Shown: positions 1 through 6,824, counted from the stretch's first letter. The stretch: DNA of 13,956 bases from an uncultured Chloroflexota bacterium (GCA_903871975.1 CAIQIY010000574.1:1-13956); one strand, 5' to 3'. Program-made: numbers and translations. Notes: generated by a model from the letters alone, not told the origin.

Positions 1-638
1 ATCGTCTGTAGTTGCTTCTGCGCCAATTCGACGCTATTCGTCAGCGGAAGCAGCAATGTTGCATAATCCCGTTGAAATGACACCAGGCCGACGCGGTCGC
101 GGCGCTGATATGCATCGCGCAACAGCGACAATACTGCCGCCTTGGTCGAGCGCATGCGCTCTTCGGCAGCCATGCTCCAGCTGGCATCGACGACAAAGCA
201 CACGGCGTTGCGGGTCTTGCGTACGCGCACCTTCTGGCGCAAGTCGCCGCGCCGCAGCAGCACACGCCGCGGGCGACGGGGGTCATCGGCCGACTGCCGC
301 AGCCGTCGCTCACGCTGATGAATCGCCGCCTCGCGCAATGTCGCATCGAGCGCGAGGTCGGTGACACGCCGCGCCGGGCGACTGGTGATGTACCGCCCGT
401 CCTTGCGATTCGTCCTGGTGCGACTGCGTTTGCCGGCAGCACGACGCTGCAATCGGTCGCGATCCCCTTCAAGCTTCTTCGGCTGATAGGCCTGCGATGA
501 ATCGAGCATCTTGCCACCGCTACCGGGCTCGGCCGTGTTGCCACCGCTCTCGGGGCGCTCTCCGGCGGCTGGGCTGGCAGGTACGCCATCACCTTCATCG
601 CCGGACGGTTCACGTGCATCAGGGTCGTCACTCGTCAC
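1..638 (-). CDS. chlD: VWA-domain (D-type) part of a putative cobalt/magnesium chelatase, 3' end outside window
   Basis: This is the integrin-I-like half of the D subunit of an AAA+ metal chelatase, which with the ATPase drives Co or Mg insertion into a tetrapyrrole ring in the cytoplasm. Translation from GTG at 638 gives 212 visible residues. Residues about 1-40 are an acidic, Pro/Gly-rich linker. Residues 50-140 are very basic. A VWA fold begins near residue 146 with the MIDAS motif DASWSM (D151, S153, S155), followed by the family-typical segment LLRDAYQRRDRVGLVSF. The usual Gly inside the MIDAS is Trp. There is no AAA+ domain of its own. The GTG overlaps the TGA of the upstream ATPase gene and has no convincing ribosome binding site (upstream bases are A-rich). 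It is therefore probably translated mainly as a -1 frameshift extension of that ATPase (see 644-654). The metal cannot be told from sequence. The family is clear; the start is uncertain. Confidence 0.85.
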   Translation of the reverse strand, partial: MTSDDPDAREPSGDEGDGVPASPAAGERPESGGNTAEPGSGGKMLDSSQAYQPKKLEGDRDRLQRRAAGKRSRTRTNRKDGRYITSRPARRVTDLALDATLREAAIHQRERRLRQSADDPRRPRRVLLRRGDLRQKVRVRKTRNAVCFVVDASWSMAAEERMRSTKAAVLSLLRDAYQRRDRVGLVSFQRDYATLLLPLTNSVELAQKQLQT

Positions 639-641
639 GTG
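612..641 (-). other. Possible stem-loop just downstream of the slippery site
   Basis: Two copies of the palindrome CACGTG (641-636 and 617-612 on the mRNA) can pair as a 6-bp stem closing an 18-nt loop. The stem starts 2 nt after the slippery heptamer. That spacing is shorter than usual for a -1 stimulatory structure, so its role is doubtful. Confidence 0.3.
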
Positions 642-1729
642 TTCTTTTTTTTTTGCGTCCCACCGTCTTCAGCCGTGTCGTCATCCTCGTATTCGCCCTT
701 GACGCGCTCGAGAATGCCACTGACGCGCCCTTCGTCGAGTTTCACCTCGGTGAACGGCTGGCGGCGCATGCGATGGGGCAGCGCCAGCTCCGCGGCGAGG
801 CGGATGTCATCGACGCCGAGGCTCGTCCGGCCAGCCCAGGCTGCGTGCGTGCGCGCCGTCTCGAGGATGGCGAGGTCGGCACGGTGGCCGTCGACGCCGA
901 GCTCGAGCGACAACGATGCGACGGCCGCCATGTCGCGGCGCAGGATTCTGACGGCCGGGAGCAGCGTCTGCGCTGTGGCGATGCGCTGAGCGATCGCCTG
1001 CTCCTCGTCGTGCCATTGGGTCGAGAACCCTTCGGGATCGGCGTCGTAGGCCATGCGCCGTTCGATGACGGCCACACGACCGGGTACGGTGGTGATGCCG
1101 CTGATCTCGACGACGAGGCCAAATCGATCCAATAGCTGTGGCCGCAGCTCACCTTCTTCGGGGTTCATGGTGCCAACCAGGATGAACCGCGCCGGGTGCG
1201 AGATGCTGATGCCCTCGCGCTCGACGGTGTTGATGCCCATCGCCGCGGCGTCAAGCAGTACGTCGACGAGGTGATCGTCGAGCAGATTGGCCTCGTCGAC
1301 GTACAACAGGCCGCGATTGGCCTGGGCCAGCAGCCCTGGCTCGAACCGGCGCTGTCCTTCGGTGAGGGCGTGCTCGAGATCGAGCGAGCCGACGACCCGA
1401 TCCTCGGATGCGGCGACGGGTAGCTCGACGAGCCGGGTGGCGCGCTCGACGGCCGGCAGCACCTCGCCTCGGTGCAGGCGTTCGGCACAACTGGCACACA
1501 TGCTGGCCGGTCGGTCGGGTGGGCAACTGTAGGGGCAATCCGCGACGACGGCGATGCGCGGGAGTAGCCGCGCGAGGCCACGCACCGCGGTCGACTTGGC
1601 TGTGCCCTTCTCGCCGCGAATGAGCACACCGCCGATGCGTGGATTGATGGCGTTGAGGATCAAGGCGCGCTTCAGCCGATCCTGGCCGACCAGCGCACTG
1701 AAGGGGTAGATCGGTCGCTCAATGGCCAT
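635..1729 (-). CDS. chlI: AAA+ ATPase (I-type) subunit of a putative cobalt/magnesium chelatase
   Basis: This is the ATPase motor of a metal chelatase, 364 residues from the ATG at 1729. The Walker A motif GEKGTAKS is at 39-46, Walker B LLYVDE at 141-146, sensor-1 region GTMNPEEG at 186-193 and the arginine-finger region LLDRFG at 199-204. Four cysteines (65, 69, 78, 81; CX3C-X8-CX2C) form a probable metal-binding knuckle, as in the putative cobaltochelatase branch rather than plant-type ChlI. The frame stays open another 188 codons upstream, but that part is low-complexity Arg/Pro/Ser and lies largely upstream of the promoter at 1865-1893. Homologues begin close to the YPFSALVGQ segment, so I place the start at 1729, although no strong Shine-Dalgarno precedes it. 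An in-frame ATG at 1831 would add 34 residues. The product ends in KKKNT after the slippery run at 644-654, so it is probably also made as a longer I-D fusion. Confidence 0.9.
   Translation of the reverse strand: MAIERPIYPFSALVGQDRLKRALILNAINPRIGGVLIRGEKGTAKSTAVRGLARLLPRIAVVADCPYSCPPDRPASMCASCAERLHRGEVLPAVERATRLVELPVAASEDRVVGSLDLEHALTEGQRRFEPGLLAQANRGLLYVDEANLLDDHLVDVLLDAAAMGINTVEREGISISHPARFILVGTMNPEEGELRPQLLDRFGLVVEISGITTVPGRVAVIERRMAYDADPEGFSTQWHDEEQAIAQRIATAQTLLPAVRILRRDMAAVASLSLELGVDGHRADLAILETARTHAAWAGRTSLGVDDIRLAAELALPHRMRRQPFTEVKLDEGRVSGILERVKGEYEDDDTAEDGGTQKKKNT
644..654 (-). promoter_or_regulatory. Predicted programmed -1 frameshift (or transcript slippage) site A AAA AAG in A10 run
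   Basis: On the mRNA the ATPase frame reads CAA AAA AAA AAG and then AAC ACG TGA. The heptamer at 650-644 is A AAA AAG in the correct phase for tandem -1 slippage, the same heptamer used in E. coli dnaX. After a -1 slip the next codons are GAA CAC GTG ACG, which enter the VWA frame with no stop between. The zero-frame stop lies only three codons past the site. A purine stretch GGTGGG lies 4 nt before the A10 run (7 nt before the heptamer) and could act as a weak internal Shine-Dalgarno stimulator. A run of ten A would also permit RNA polymerase slippage. Frameshifting in chlD-type cobalt-chelatase genes has been reported in other prokaryotes; use of this particular site is inference. Confidence 0.75.
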
Positions 1730-1858
1730 GTGTCGCGTTCCAGTGGGCAGGAGTACCGCGTCGCCGCACTTGTCGATCCCGGTCACCTTGACCCGGCCGC
1801 CCGTGTGACACCGTGAGATCTCCTGCAGCATCAGCTCATGTTCGGAGGTTTCCTGAAC
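1730..1858 (-). promoter_or_regulatory. Predicted 129-nt structured 5' leader of the chelatase mRNA
   Basis: If transcription starts near 1858, the leader opens with a small hairpin (GUUC/GAAC and AGG/CCU arms, 1858-1840). It contains a two-codon upstream ORF, ATG AGC TGA at 1839-1831, whose stop overlaps an in-frame ATG at 1831. It also has a 7-bp hairpin with one bulged base at 1796-1779. I cannot match it to a known riboswitch. The first hairpin faintly resembles the cobalamin-riboswitch B12 box, but the rest of that riboswitch core is absent. Confidence 0.4.
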
Positions 1859-1864
1859 GCCGGC

Positions 1865-1893
1865 ATTGTCGCACAAAGATGCGCGAAAGTCAA
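1865..1893 (-). promoter_or_regulatory. sigma70-type promoter for the chelatase locus
   Basis: On the minus strand there is a -35 box TTGACT (1893-1888), a spacer of exactly 17 nt, and a -10 box GACAAT (1870-1865). The predicted start is near 1858. It is the only such pair noticed between smpB and the chelatase genes. Confidence 0.65.
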
Positions 1894-2398
1894 CTCGCAT
1901 GCCGGCAGCAATTGTGCTGTCTGGGGTGCGTTCCGCGATTCGCTCGTTTGCTGGTCGATTGGCTGAATGACTCCCCGTCCCTGACGGGCTCGCCCCTGCG
2001 GAGCGGCGGGGTGGTGCCGTGCCACGTGGGCTCGGTCGCGGTGTGGGGCGGGGAGCGTGAGCATGCGCTGCAATGGCGAACGGCGCGAGCGAGTGGCAAG
2101 ATATCTGCCGGCGATTGCTACACGACCGGGGCAACGAATCAGCGGCAGCTGAATGCTGCGAGGCCCTACCTGCACCTGCTGTGCCAAGTGCGCGACGCGC
2201 CGGCAAGCGTCGTGGCGCCCTGCTGAGCGAACGCATCGATCGGGAATGGCAGGCTTGGGGCGCGGCGCCCACGAACGGGGTGGCGCGTGCCACGCAACCC
2301 GTGTAGTGCGCCGGCTGACGTATCAGCGGGATACGAACGCGGTTGAACGACTGAAGGGGGCTGATTGCGTACGGCTGCCGTTTGCGTGCACCGGCACC
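1894..2398. other. Intergenic region of about 500 bp with no supported gene
   Basis: This lies between the chelatase promoter and the smpB stop. Open frames exist on both strands but translate to low-complexity Arg/Ala/Pro/His sequence with no recognisable domain. I looked for tRNA, tmRNA (a frequent smpB neighbour), SRP RNA and RNase P signatures and found none. It contains a 6-bp perfect hairpin with a 3-nt loop at 1974-1988 inside a very GC-rich patch (1971-2054) with short C-rich and G-rich blocks (CTCCCCG, GGGGAG) that could pair. No U-tract terminator is seen after smpB. Confidence 0.5.
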
Positions 2399-2884
2399 TC
2401 AGTCGATGTCGCGGCCGCGCGACTTCATCGCCCTGGCCATCTCGCGGTCGGCATCGCGTTTGGCGATGTCCTCGCGCTTGTCGTAGAGCTTCTTGCCTTT
2501 TGCCAGCCCGAGTTCGACCTTGACCAGCCGCCCGCTGAAGTAGAAGCGCAACGGAACCAGCGTGAACCCACGCCGCTCGACCTGGCCGGCGATGCGCGCG
2601 ATCTCGCGGCGATGCATCAGCAACTTGCGTGACCGCGTCGGCTCATGGTTGAAGTACTTGCCCGATTGTTCGTACGGCGAGATGTGGGCATCGTACAGCC
2701 AAAGTTCGCGATTGACCACGCGAGCGTAGCTGCCACGCAGGTTGACTCGGCCGGCGCGAATGGATTTGATTTCGCTGCCGACGAGCACGATGCCTGCTAC
2801 GTAGCGCTCGTCGATGTCGTAATCGTGATATGCCTTGCGATTGTCGGCAATCGTATGCTCGGTGGTCGATCGATCCGGCGCCAT
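2399..2884 (-). CDS. smpB: SsrA-binding protein SmpB
   Basis: SmpB binds tmRNA and delivers it to stalled ribosomes in trans-translation. The 161-residue product is the usual length. Hallmarks are the N-terminal NRKAYHDYDI (15-24), the core GSEIKSIRAGRVNLR (36-50), the LWLYDAHISPYEQ segment (61-73), RKLLMHRREI (86-95), and the tail motif LAKGKKLYDKRE (127-138), which leads into a basic C-terminal tail. The ATG at 2884 is preceded by GAGGG at good spacing. The gene is monocistronic in appearance, with its own promoter at 2915-2920. It has no functional link to the flanking chelatase and hydantoin genes that I can see. No ssrA gene was found in the window. Confidence 0.98.
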   Translation of the reverse strand: MAPDRSTTEHTIADNRKAYHDYDIDERYVAGIVLVGSEIKSIRAGRVNLRGSYARVVNRELWLYDAHISPYEQSGKYFNHEPTRSRKLLMHRREIARIAGQVERRGFTLVPLRFYFSGRLVKVELGLAKGKKLYDKREDIAKRDADREMARAMKSRGRDID

Positions 2885-2914
2885 ACTGGTCCCTCGTGTC
2901 GCGGTTGTCCGGGC

Positions 2915-2920
2915 AGTATA
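2915..2920 (-). promoter_or_regulatory. Extended -10 promoter for smpB
   Basis: The minus strand reads TGC TATACT, a near-consensus -10 (2920-2915) with the TGn extension. It lies 30 bases upstream of the smpB ATG. The -35 region (TGCAGT at 17-nt spacing) is poor, as is common for extended -10 promoters. The expected start is near 2908. Confidence 0.6.
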
Positions 2921-3026
2921 GCAGATCGCACCACCGTACTGCAGCGTCGGGGTGCGGCGATCGGGGAGTGATTCACCGGCGCCGGGTCATATCGCATACG
3001 CCACGTGGCCAGCGGGCCGGCACGCT

Positions 3027-3061
3027 GCGCCCGCGTGGTGTGGCGGCAGCCCGCCGGGCGC
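3027..3061 (-). terminator. GC-rich dyad right after the last gene of the hydantoin operon, possible 3' end signal
   Basis: Immediately after the TGA of the cyclic amidohydrolase the mRNA can form a 7-bp stem GCGCCCG/CGGGCGC (3061-3055 with 3033-3027). An alternative nested 5-bp stem is GGCGG/CCGCC at 3055-3042. No U-tract follows, so this is not a classical intrinsic terminator. It may only protect the mRNA 3' end. Confidence 0.35.
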
Positions 3062-4435
3062 TCACAGCACCGGTGGCCCGCGGCGCACAAACTGCCCGCT
3101 GCCGAGCGTGCCGACATACTGTCGCCCGCGGACGATGACATCGCCACGCAGCAGCACGGTCTCGGGCAAGCCCTGCACCGTCCGTCCGTGGTTGATGGTG
3201 TAGTCGACGCGCTGGTGCAACACGTCGGGCGATAGTGTCAGCGTCGCGTGCGGGTTCCACAGTACGATGTCGGCATCGGCTCCCGGTGCGATACTGCCCT
3301 TGTGTGGCGCGAGGCCAAACAGGCGGGCGGGCGTCGTCGCAACCAGATCCACGAAGCGACTGAGCGACAAGCGGCCGGCGACCACGCCTTGGTACAGCAT
3401 GATCATGCGTTCCTCGATGCCCGGGGCGCCGGCGGGGATACGGGTGAAATCATCGCGTCCGAGGTCCTTCTGCCCGACGAAGTTGAACGGTGCATGGTCG
3501 GATCCGACGGCGTGCAGCGTGCCATCGGCGAGCGCCTGCCAGAGCCGCTGCTGGTCGCCTGGCTGGCGCGGCGGTGGGCTGTAGCAATACTTCGCCGCCT
3601 CGAAGCCCGGTCGGTCGAAGTCGGCGGTGCTGGTCACCAGATAGTGCGGGCAGGTCTCGCCGACGACCCGCACACCGCGTGCGCGGCCGCGGACCAGCTC
3701 GTCGAGTGCCGCGCCGCAGCTCATGTGCACCAGGTATAGTGGTGCTGCCACGAGTTCGGCCAACGCGATCGCCCGATGGGTCGCTTCGACCTCGACCAGC
3801 GGCGGCCGACTCACCAGATGCGACCGCGGCCCAGTCTGCCCGGCGGCCAGCAGCCGCTGCTGCAACAGGTGCGTCATCTCGGCATTCTCGGCGTGTACCA
3901 GCACCAGGGCGCCGCGGCGCTGCGCGATCTCGAGTACGCGCAGCATCGCCCAGTCGTCGACCTGTAACGCGCCACGGTATGCCATGAACAGCTTGAAGCT
4001 GGAGATCCCTTGGGCCGGCAGGCTTTCGAGCTCGTCGAGCACCTCGGGGCGTGGATCGGCGACGACGCTGTGAAAACCGTAGTCGATGGCCGAACGACCG
4101 TCGGCACGTCGGTGCCAGCCGGCCAGCGCGTCCTGCAGGCGCTCGCCCGGCATCTGGAAGCAGAAGTCGATCACGGTCGTCGTACCACCACACGCGGCAG
4201 CGATCGTGCCACTGGGGTAGTCATCGGCGGTGACCGTGCCCATCACCGGGGTATCGAGATGCACGTGCGGATCCACACCACCCGGCAAGACCAGGCGGCC
4301 GCTGGCATCGAGGATCTGATCGGCGGCGCCGAGATCGGTGCCGATGGCGACGATGCGCCCATGATCGATGCCGACATCGGCGCGTGTCACCGTGCTCGCG
4401 GTCACGACAGTGCCGCCGGTGATGATGAGTTGCAT
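3062..4435 (-). CDS. hydA: Zinc cyclic amidohydrolase: hydantoinase/dihydropyrimidinase
   Basis: Amidohydrolase-superfamily enzyme that opens the ring of hydantoins or dihydropyrimidines to N-carbamoyl amino acids without ATP. The length of 457 residues is normal. Binuclear-metal ligands are visible: HVH (H57, H59), the probable carboxylated lysine in SSFKLF (K148), H181 in VHAEN, H237 in LVHMS and D313 in GSDHAPF. N-terminal and C-terminal strands flank the barrel as in the family (MQLIITGGTVV at the start; GADADIVLWNP near residue 385). It is the last gene of the operon, 15 nt after the cupin stop, with AGG a few bases before the ATG at 4435. The stereochemistry and exact substrate (hydantoin, dihydrouracil or other cyclic imide) cannot be read from sequence. 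The neighbouring racemase and carbamoylase favour 5-monosubstituted hydantoins. Allantoinase and dihydroorotase are less likely given the context. Confidence 0.93.
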   Translation of the reverse strand: MQLIITGGTVVTASTVTRADVGIDHGRIVAIGTDLGAADQILDASGRLVLPGGVDPHVHLDTPVMGTVTADDYPSGTIAAACGGTTTVIDFCFQMPGERLQDALAGWHRRADGRSAIDYGFHSVVADPRPEVLDELESLPAQGISSFKLFMAYRGALQVDDWAMLRVLEIAQRRGALVLVHAENAEMTHLLQQRLLAAGQTGPRSHLVSRPPLVEVEATHRAIALAELVAAPLYLVHMSCGAALDELVRGRARGVRVVGETCPHYLVTSTADFDRPGFEAAKYCYSPPPRQPGDQQRLWQALADGTLHAVGSDHAPFNFVGQKDLGRDDFTRIPAGAPGIEERMIMLYQGVVAGRLSLSRFVDLVATTPARLFGLAPHKGSIAPGADADIVLWNPHATLTLSPDVLHQRVDYTINHGRTVQGLPETVLLRGDVIVRGRQYVGTLGSGQFVRRGPPVL

Positions 4436-4450
4436 GCATGCCTCGCAGGT

Positions 4451-4783
4451 TCAACTGAGGTGATCGATGATCCACGCGACAGCGGTGGCATCGCCGATGG
4501 TGTGGACGCGGTGGCCCGGCACACCCGCCGCCAGCCGGCAGGTCTGGCCGGCATTCAGGCCAAACGTTTCGCCCGAATCCAGCTCGATGGTGATTGCGCC
4601 GGCGAGCAGGTGGATCACGTGCGGCAGCTCACACCAGTGATCGGCGAGATAGCCGACGGGGTATTCGACAATGCGCAATCGCATGTCGGCGAATTGGGCG
4701 GTGCGCCAGAAGCTGTCGCCGCTGGCGCCCGGCACGTGCCGATTCGGCACGGTTGACCAGTCGATGATCTCACACGGTGGCAT
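4451..4783 (-). CDS. Small DHCW-motif cupin-fold protein
   Basis: This is a 110-residue single-domain cupin. It carries the segment YLADHWCELPHVIHLLAG, typical of the small DHCW-motif cupin family, followed by the second cupin strand set (ELDSGETFGLNAGQT and PGHRVH). The family's function is not established. The His/Cys/Glu cluster could bind a metal or polar ligand. The ATG at 4783 was chosen because GAGGGTGCG directly precedes it and overlaps the carbamoylase stop, indicating translational coupling (7 nt gap). The open frame continues upstream to 4891, but only as an antisense-like overlap with the carbamoylase. Its position between carbamoylase and hydantoinase suggests a small enzyme or accessory of the pathway, perhaps an isomerase or sensor; that is inference only. 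Confidence 0.85.
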   Translation of the reverse strand: MPPCEIIDWSTVPNRHVPGASGDSFWRTAQFADMRLRIVEYPVGYLADHWCELPHVIHLLAGAITIELDSGETFGLNAGQTCRLAAGVPGHRVHTIGDATAVAWIIDHLS

Positions 4784-4790
4784 CGCACCC

Positions 4791-6032
4791 TCACTGGTAG
4801 GCGAGCTGGTACAGGCCGGCGGCGAGCACGCGGATGCCGGCGACTGCATGCTCGACCGAGGTGAACTCTTCGGGGGTGTGGCTGCGGCCATCGCGACTCT
4901 GGACGAAGATCATCGCCATGGGCGCACGGCTCGCCATGACCTGCGAGTCGTGGCCGGCACCGCTGTGAAGGCTGATGGTTGGCACACCCAGCGCGTGGGC
5001 GGCGTCGGTCAACGCCGCGACGATCGCCGGGTCGGCGGGGCTCGGCGGCAGATCGATGGTGGTGTGCCACGTGATGTCGAGGCCACGTCGTGCCGCGACA
5101 TCGCGCATCAGCGTCTCGTGGTGGTCGTACAGCGCCGCCAGCGCCATGGCATCGGGGTGGCGCGCATCGATGGTGAAGGTGACGCTGCCGGGAATGATCG
5201 CCGGATAGTTCGGCTCGGCGCTGATGCGCCCGACCGTCGTGACGGCCGGCCGGCCGAGCTGCGCGGCATGGCTGATGACGCCGGCGATGATCTCGGCGGC
5301 ACCTGCCATCGGATCACGTCGCAGATCCATCGGAAACGCGCCAGCATGATTGGCCGCACCACGGACGGTCACCACGTAGTGGCGCAGGCCGGTGATCCCG
5401 GTGACGATGCCCACCGGCACCTGCCGATGCTCGAGAATCGGTCCTTGCTCGATGTGCAGCTCGATGAACGCGGCGATGTCATCGCGTGCCGCGTCGCCGA
5501 TGCGTGCCGGATCAAGGCCAACCGCCCGCATCGCCTCGGCCATCGTGACGCCATCGTAGTCGCGCAGTGCATCGGCCTCGTGCGTCGCGATGCGCCCGGT
5601 GATCGCGCGCGAGCCCCAGAAGTTCGTCGCCGGAAAGCGGCTACCCTCTTCTTCGCAGAACGCCAGGCATTCCAGTGTGCGGCGTGGTGGCCCGTAGTGT
5701 TCGCGCAGGGCACGCAGCGCCACCAGGGCCGCCAGCGCGCCCAGGGCGCCATCGTAGCGGCCGCCGGGGCGCTGCGAATCGATATGCGATCCCGACACGA
5801 TCGAGCCGCCGGGCTCGCGTCCCGGTAGCCGTCCCCACACGTTCCCTACCGCATCACGATGCACCACGAGCCCGGCTTCGACACACCAGGCAGCGTAACA
5901 ATCCATCGCTGCCGACCACTCGGGCGAATACACCGTGCGCCAGACACCCGTCGTGCCAACCGCACCAAACTGCGCCATGTCCACGATCAGGCGTTCCACC
6001 AACACCGGATCGATGGTGATGTCGGGGATCAT
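4791..6032 (-). CDS. hyuC: N-carbamoyl-amino-acid amidohydrolase (hydantoinase/carbamoylase family, M20)
   Basis: Hydrolyses the N-carbamoyl group left by hydantoin ring opening, giving free amino acid, CO2 and ammonia. Related members act on beta-ureidopropionate or ureidoglycine. The product is 413 residues from the ATG at 6032, which has GGAG five bases upstream; an in-frame upstream start would add 14 residues without support. Bimetal ligands are visible: H83 in GSHIDS, D94 in GGRYDGALG, the EEEG glutamates (127-129), H193 in ELHIEQGP and H385 in SHTPEEF. The dimerisation-domain residues NHAG..PMDLRRDP (229-241) and the conserved SGAGHDSQ (357-364) are also present. M20 L-carbamoylases are usually L-specific, which fits a racemase-driven pathway. 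A 51-nt gap with a strong hairpin separates it from the racemase gene. Confidence 0.94.
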   Translation of the reverse strand: MIPDITIDPVLVERLIVDMAQFGAVGTTGVWRTVYSPEWSAAMDCYAAWCVEAGLVVHRDAVGNVWGRLPGREPGGSIVSGSHIDSQRPGGRYDGALGALAALVALRALREHYGPPRRTLECLAFCEEEGSRFPATNFWGSRAITGRIATHEADALRDYDGVTMAEAMRAVGLDPARIGDAARDDIAAFIELHIEQGPILEHRQVPVGIVTGITGLRHYVVTVRGAANHAGAFPMDLRRDPMAGAAEIIAGVISHAAQLGRPAVTTVGRISAEPNYPAIIPGSVTFTIDARHPDAMALAALYDHHETLMRDVAARRGLDITWHTTIDLPPSPADPAIVAALTDAAHALGVPTISLHSGAGHDSQVMASRAPMAMIFVQSRDGRSHTPEEFTSVEHAVAGIRVLAAGLYQLAYQ

Positions 6033-6046
6033 CGTCGCTCCAGTGC

Positions 6047-6074
6047 GTGGCCCGGCACCGACGCGCCGGGCCAC
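6047..6074 (-). other. Intercistronic hairpin between racemase and carbamoylase genes
   Basis: Perfect 10-bp stem GTGGCCCGGC/GCCGGGCCAC with an 8-nt loop in the 51-nt gap. It ends 5 nt before the GGAG ribosome binding site of the carbamoylase. It has no U-tract, so it is not a terminator. It is probably an mRNA stability or processing element. Confidence 0.7.
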
Positions 6075-6083
6075 CCGCTCGCC

Positions 6084-6824
6084 TCACTCGGGGAATGTCG
6101 ACGATTGCATATGCGCCGGATAGCCGCGGATCTCCTTCGGCTCCGGTCGGGCAAACGTCTTGATCTTGCTGGTCGTCTTGCCGAGCGCGACCAGCGCTTC
6201 GGCCATCTTGATCGCCGCGGCCACCGAGTCGACGACTGGTACGCCCAGCCGTTGCTCCAGCATGATGTCGAGGCCGCTCATGCCGGCACAGCCCAGCGCC
6301 AGCACTTCGGCGCCCTCGGCGATCGCTTTGCGACCGGCGCCTTCGAGCACCAGGCATGCGTGATCGCGCAGTTCTTCGGTCTCGATCACCGACAACGATG
6401 TGCATTGAATCGATGCACAGCGCGGCATCAACCCAACTTTGTTGACCGTGTGCTCGATCAGGTTGTGGGCCCGATCAAGCACAGTGACCACGCCAAACTT
6501 GGCGCCGAGCATGTTTGCCACGTACATGCTGGCCTCGGCGATGCCTACCACTGGTTTGCGCGTAATCTCGCGCGCCGCTTCGATCCCCGGATCACCCCAG
6601 CACGCGATCACAAACGCGTCGAAATTGGCCTCGTCCTCGATGATGGACTCGAGGATGTACGGGATGGCGAGATACTCATCGTAGAAGCTCTCGATCGAGA
6701 TCGGCCCGGCCTTCGGCGTCGCATGCACCACTTCGGTGCCACTCGCGGCGACCGACCGCGCAACCTCGCCGATATTCTCGGTCATCGGCACGAATGTGTT
6801 GCCGTTGATGACTTTGATTCGCAT
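6084..6824 (-). CDS. hyuE: Hydantoin racemase (Asp/Glu/hydantoin racemase superfamily)
   Basis: Interconverts D- and L-5-substituted hydantoins, so that both enantiomers enter the stereospecific hydrolases. The length of 246 residues is normal. The two catalytic cysteines of the superfamily are present: C75 in FVIACWGDPG and C179 in LALGCAGMSGL, with the characteristic 104-residue spacing of hydantoin racemases. Other family segments are IKVINGNT at the start and ISIESFYDEY (42-51). The ATG at 6824 has the strong ribosome binding site AAGGAG eight bases upstream, overlapping the end of hyuB (15-nt gap), so the two are probably translated together. Aspartate/glutamate racemase or maleate isomerase are alternatives within the superfamily. 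The surrounding hyu genes make hydantoin racemase the best call. Confidence 0.92.
   Translation of the reverse strand: MRIKVINGNTFVPMTENIGEVARSVAASGTEVVHATPKAGPISIESFYDEYLAIPYILESIIEDEANFDAFVIACWGDPGIEAAREITRKPVVGIAEASMYVANMLGAKFGVVTVLDRAHNLIEHTVNKVGLMPRCASIQCTSLSVIETEELRDHACLVLEGAGRKAIAEGAEVLALGCAGMSGLDIMLEQRLGVPVVDSVAAAIKMAEALVALGKTTSKIKTFARPEPKEIRGYPAHMQSSTFPE

Noticed and set aside
41..631. Minus-strand open frame of 196 codons over the VWA gene
   Set aside because: Out of frame with the VWA domain, whose MIDAS and flanking motifs are unmistakable in the neighbouring frame. It is a composition artefact.
1840..1858. B12-box-like sequence at the start of the chelatase leader
   Set aside because: Partial match to the box only. 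The other conserved cobalamin-riboswitch elements should lie upstream of it, where the promoter is, and they are not present.
1730..2293. N-terminal extension of the chelatase ATPase by 188 residues
   Set aside because: The extra sequence is low complexity, runs across a good promoter, and homologues start near the YPFSALVGQ segment.
2073..2306. Plus-strand 77-codon frame in the intergenic region
   Set aside because: No recognisable domain, no convincing ribosome binding site, and it overlaps other equally open frames.
2330..2400. tmRNA-like start (GGGGGCTGATT) near smpB
   Set aside because: Only the first few bases match. No tag reading frame and no tRNA-like 3' end with a TTCGA loop and CCA was found.
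2977..3010. Palindromes CCGGCGCCGG and GCCACGTGGC upstream of smpB as operator sites
   Set aside because: Such GC-rich palindromes, including CACGTG, recur at several unrelated places in the window, including inside genes, so there is no support for a specific regulator.
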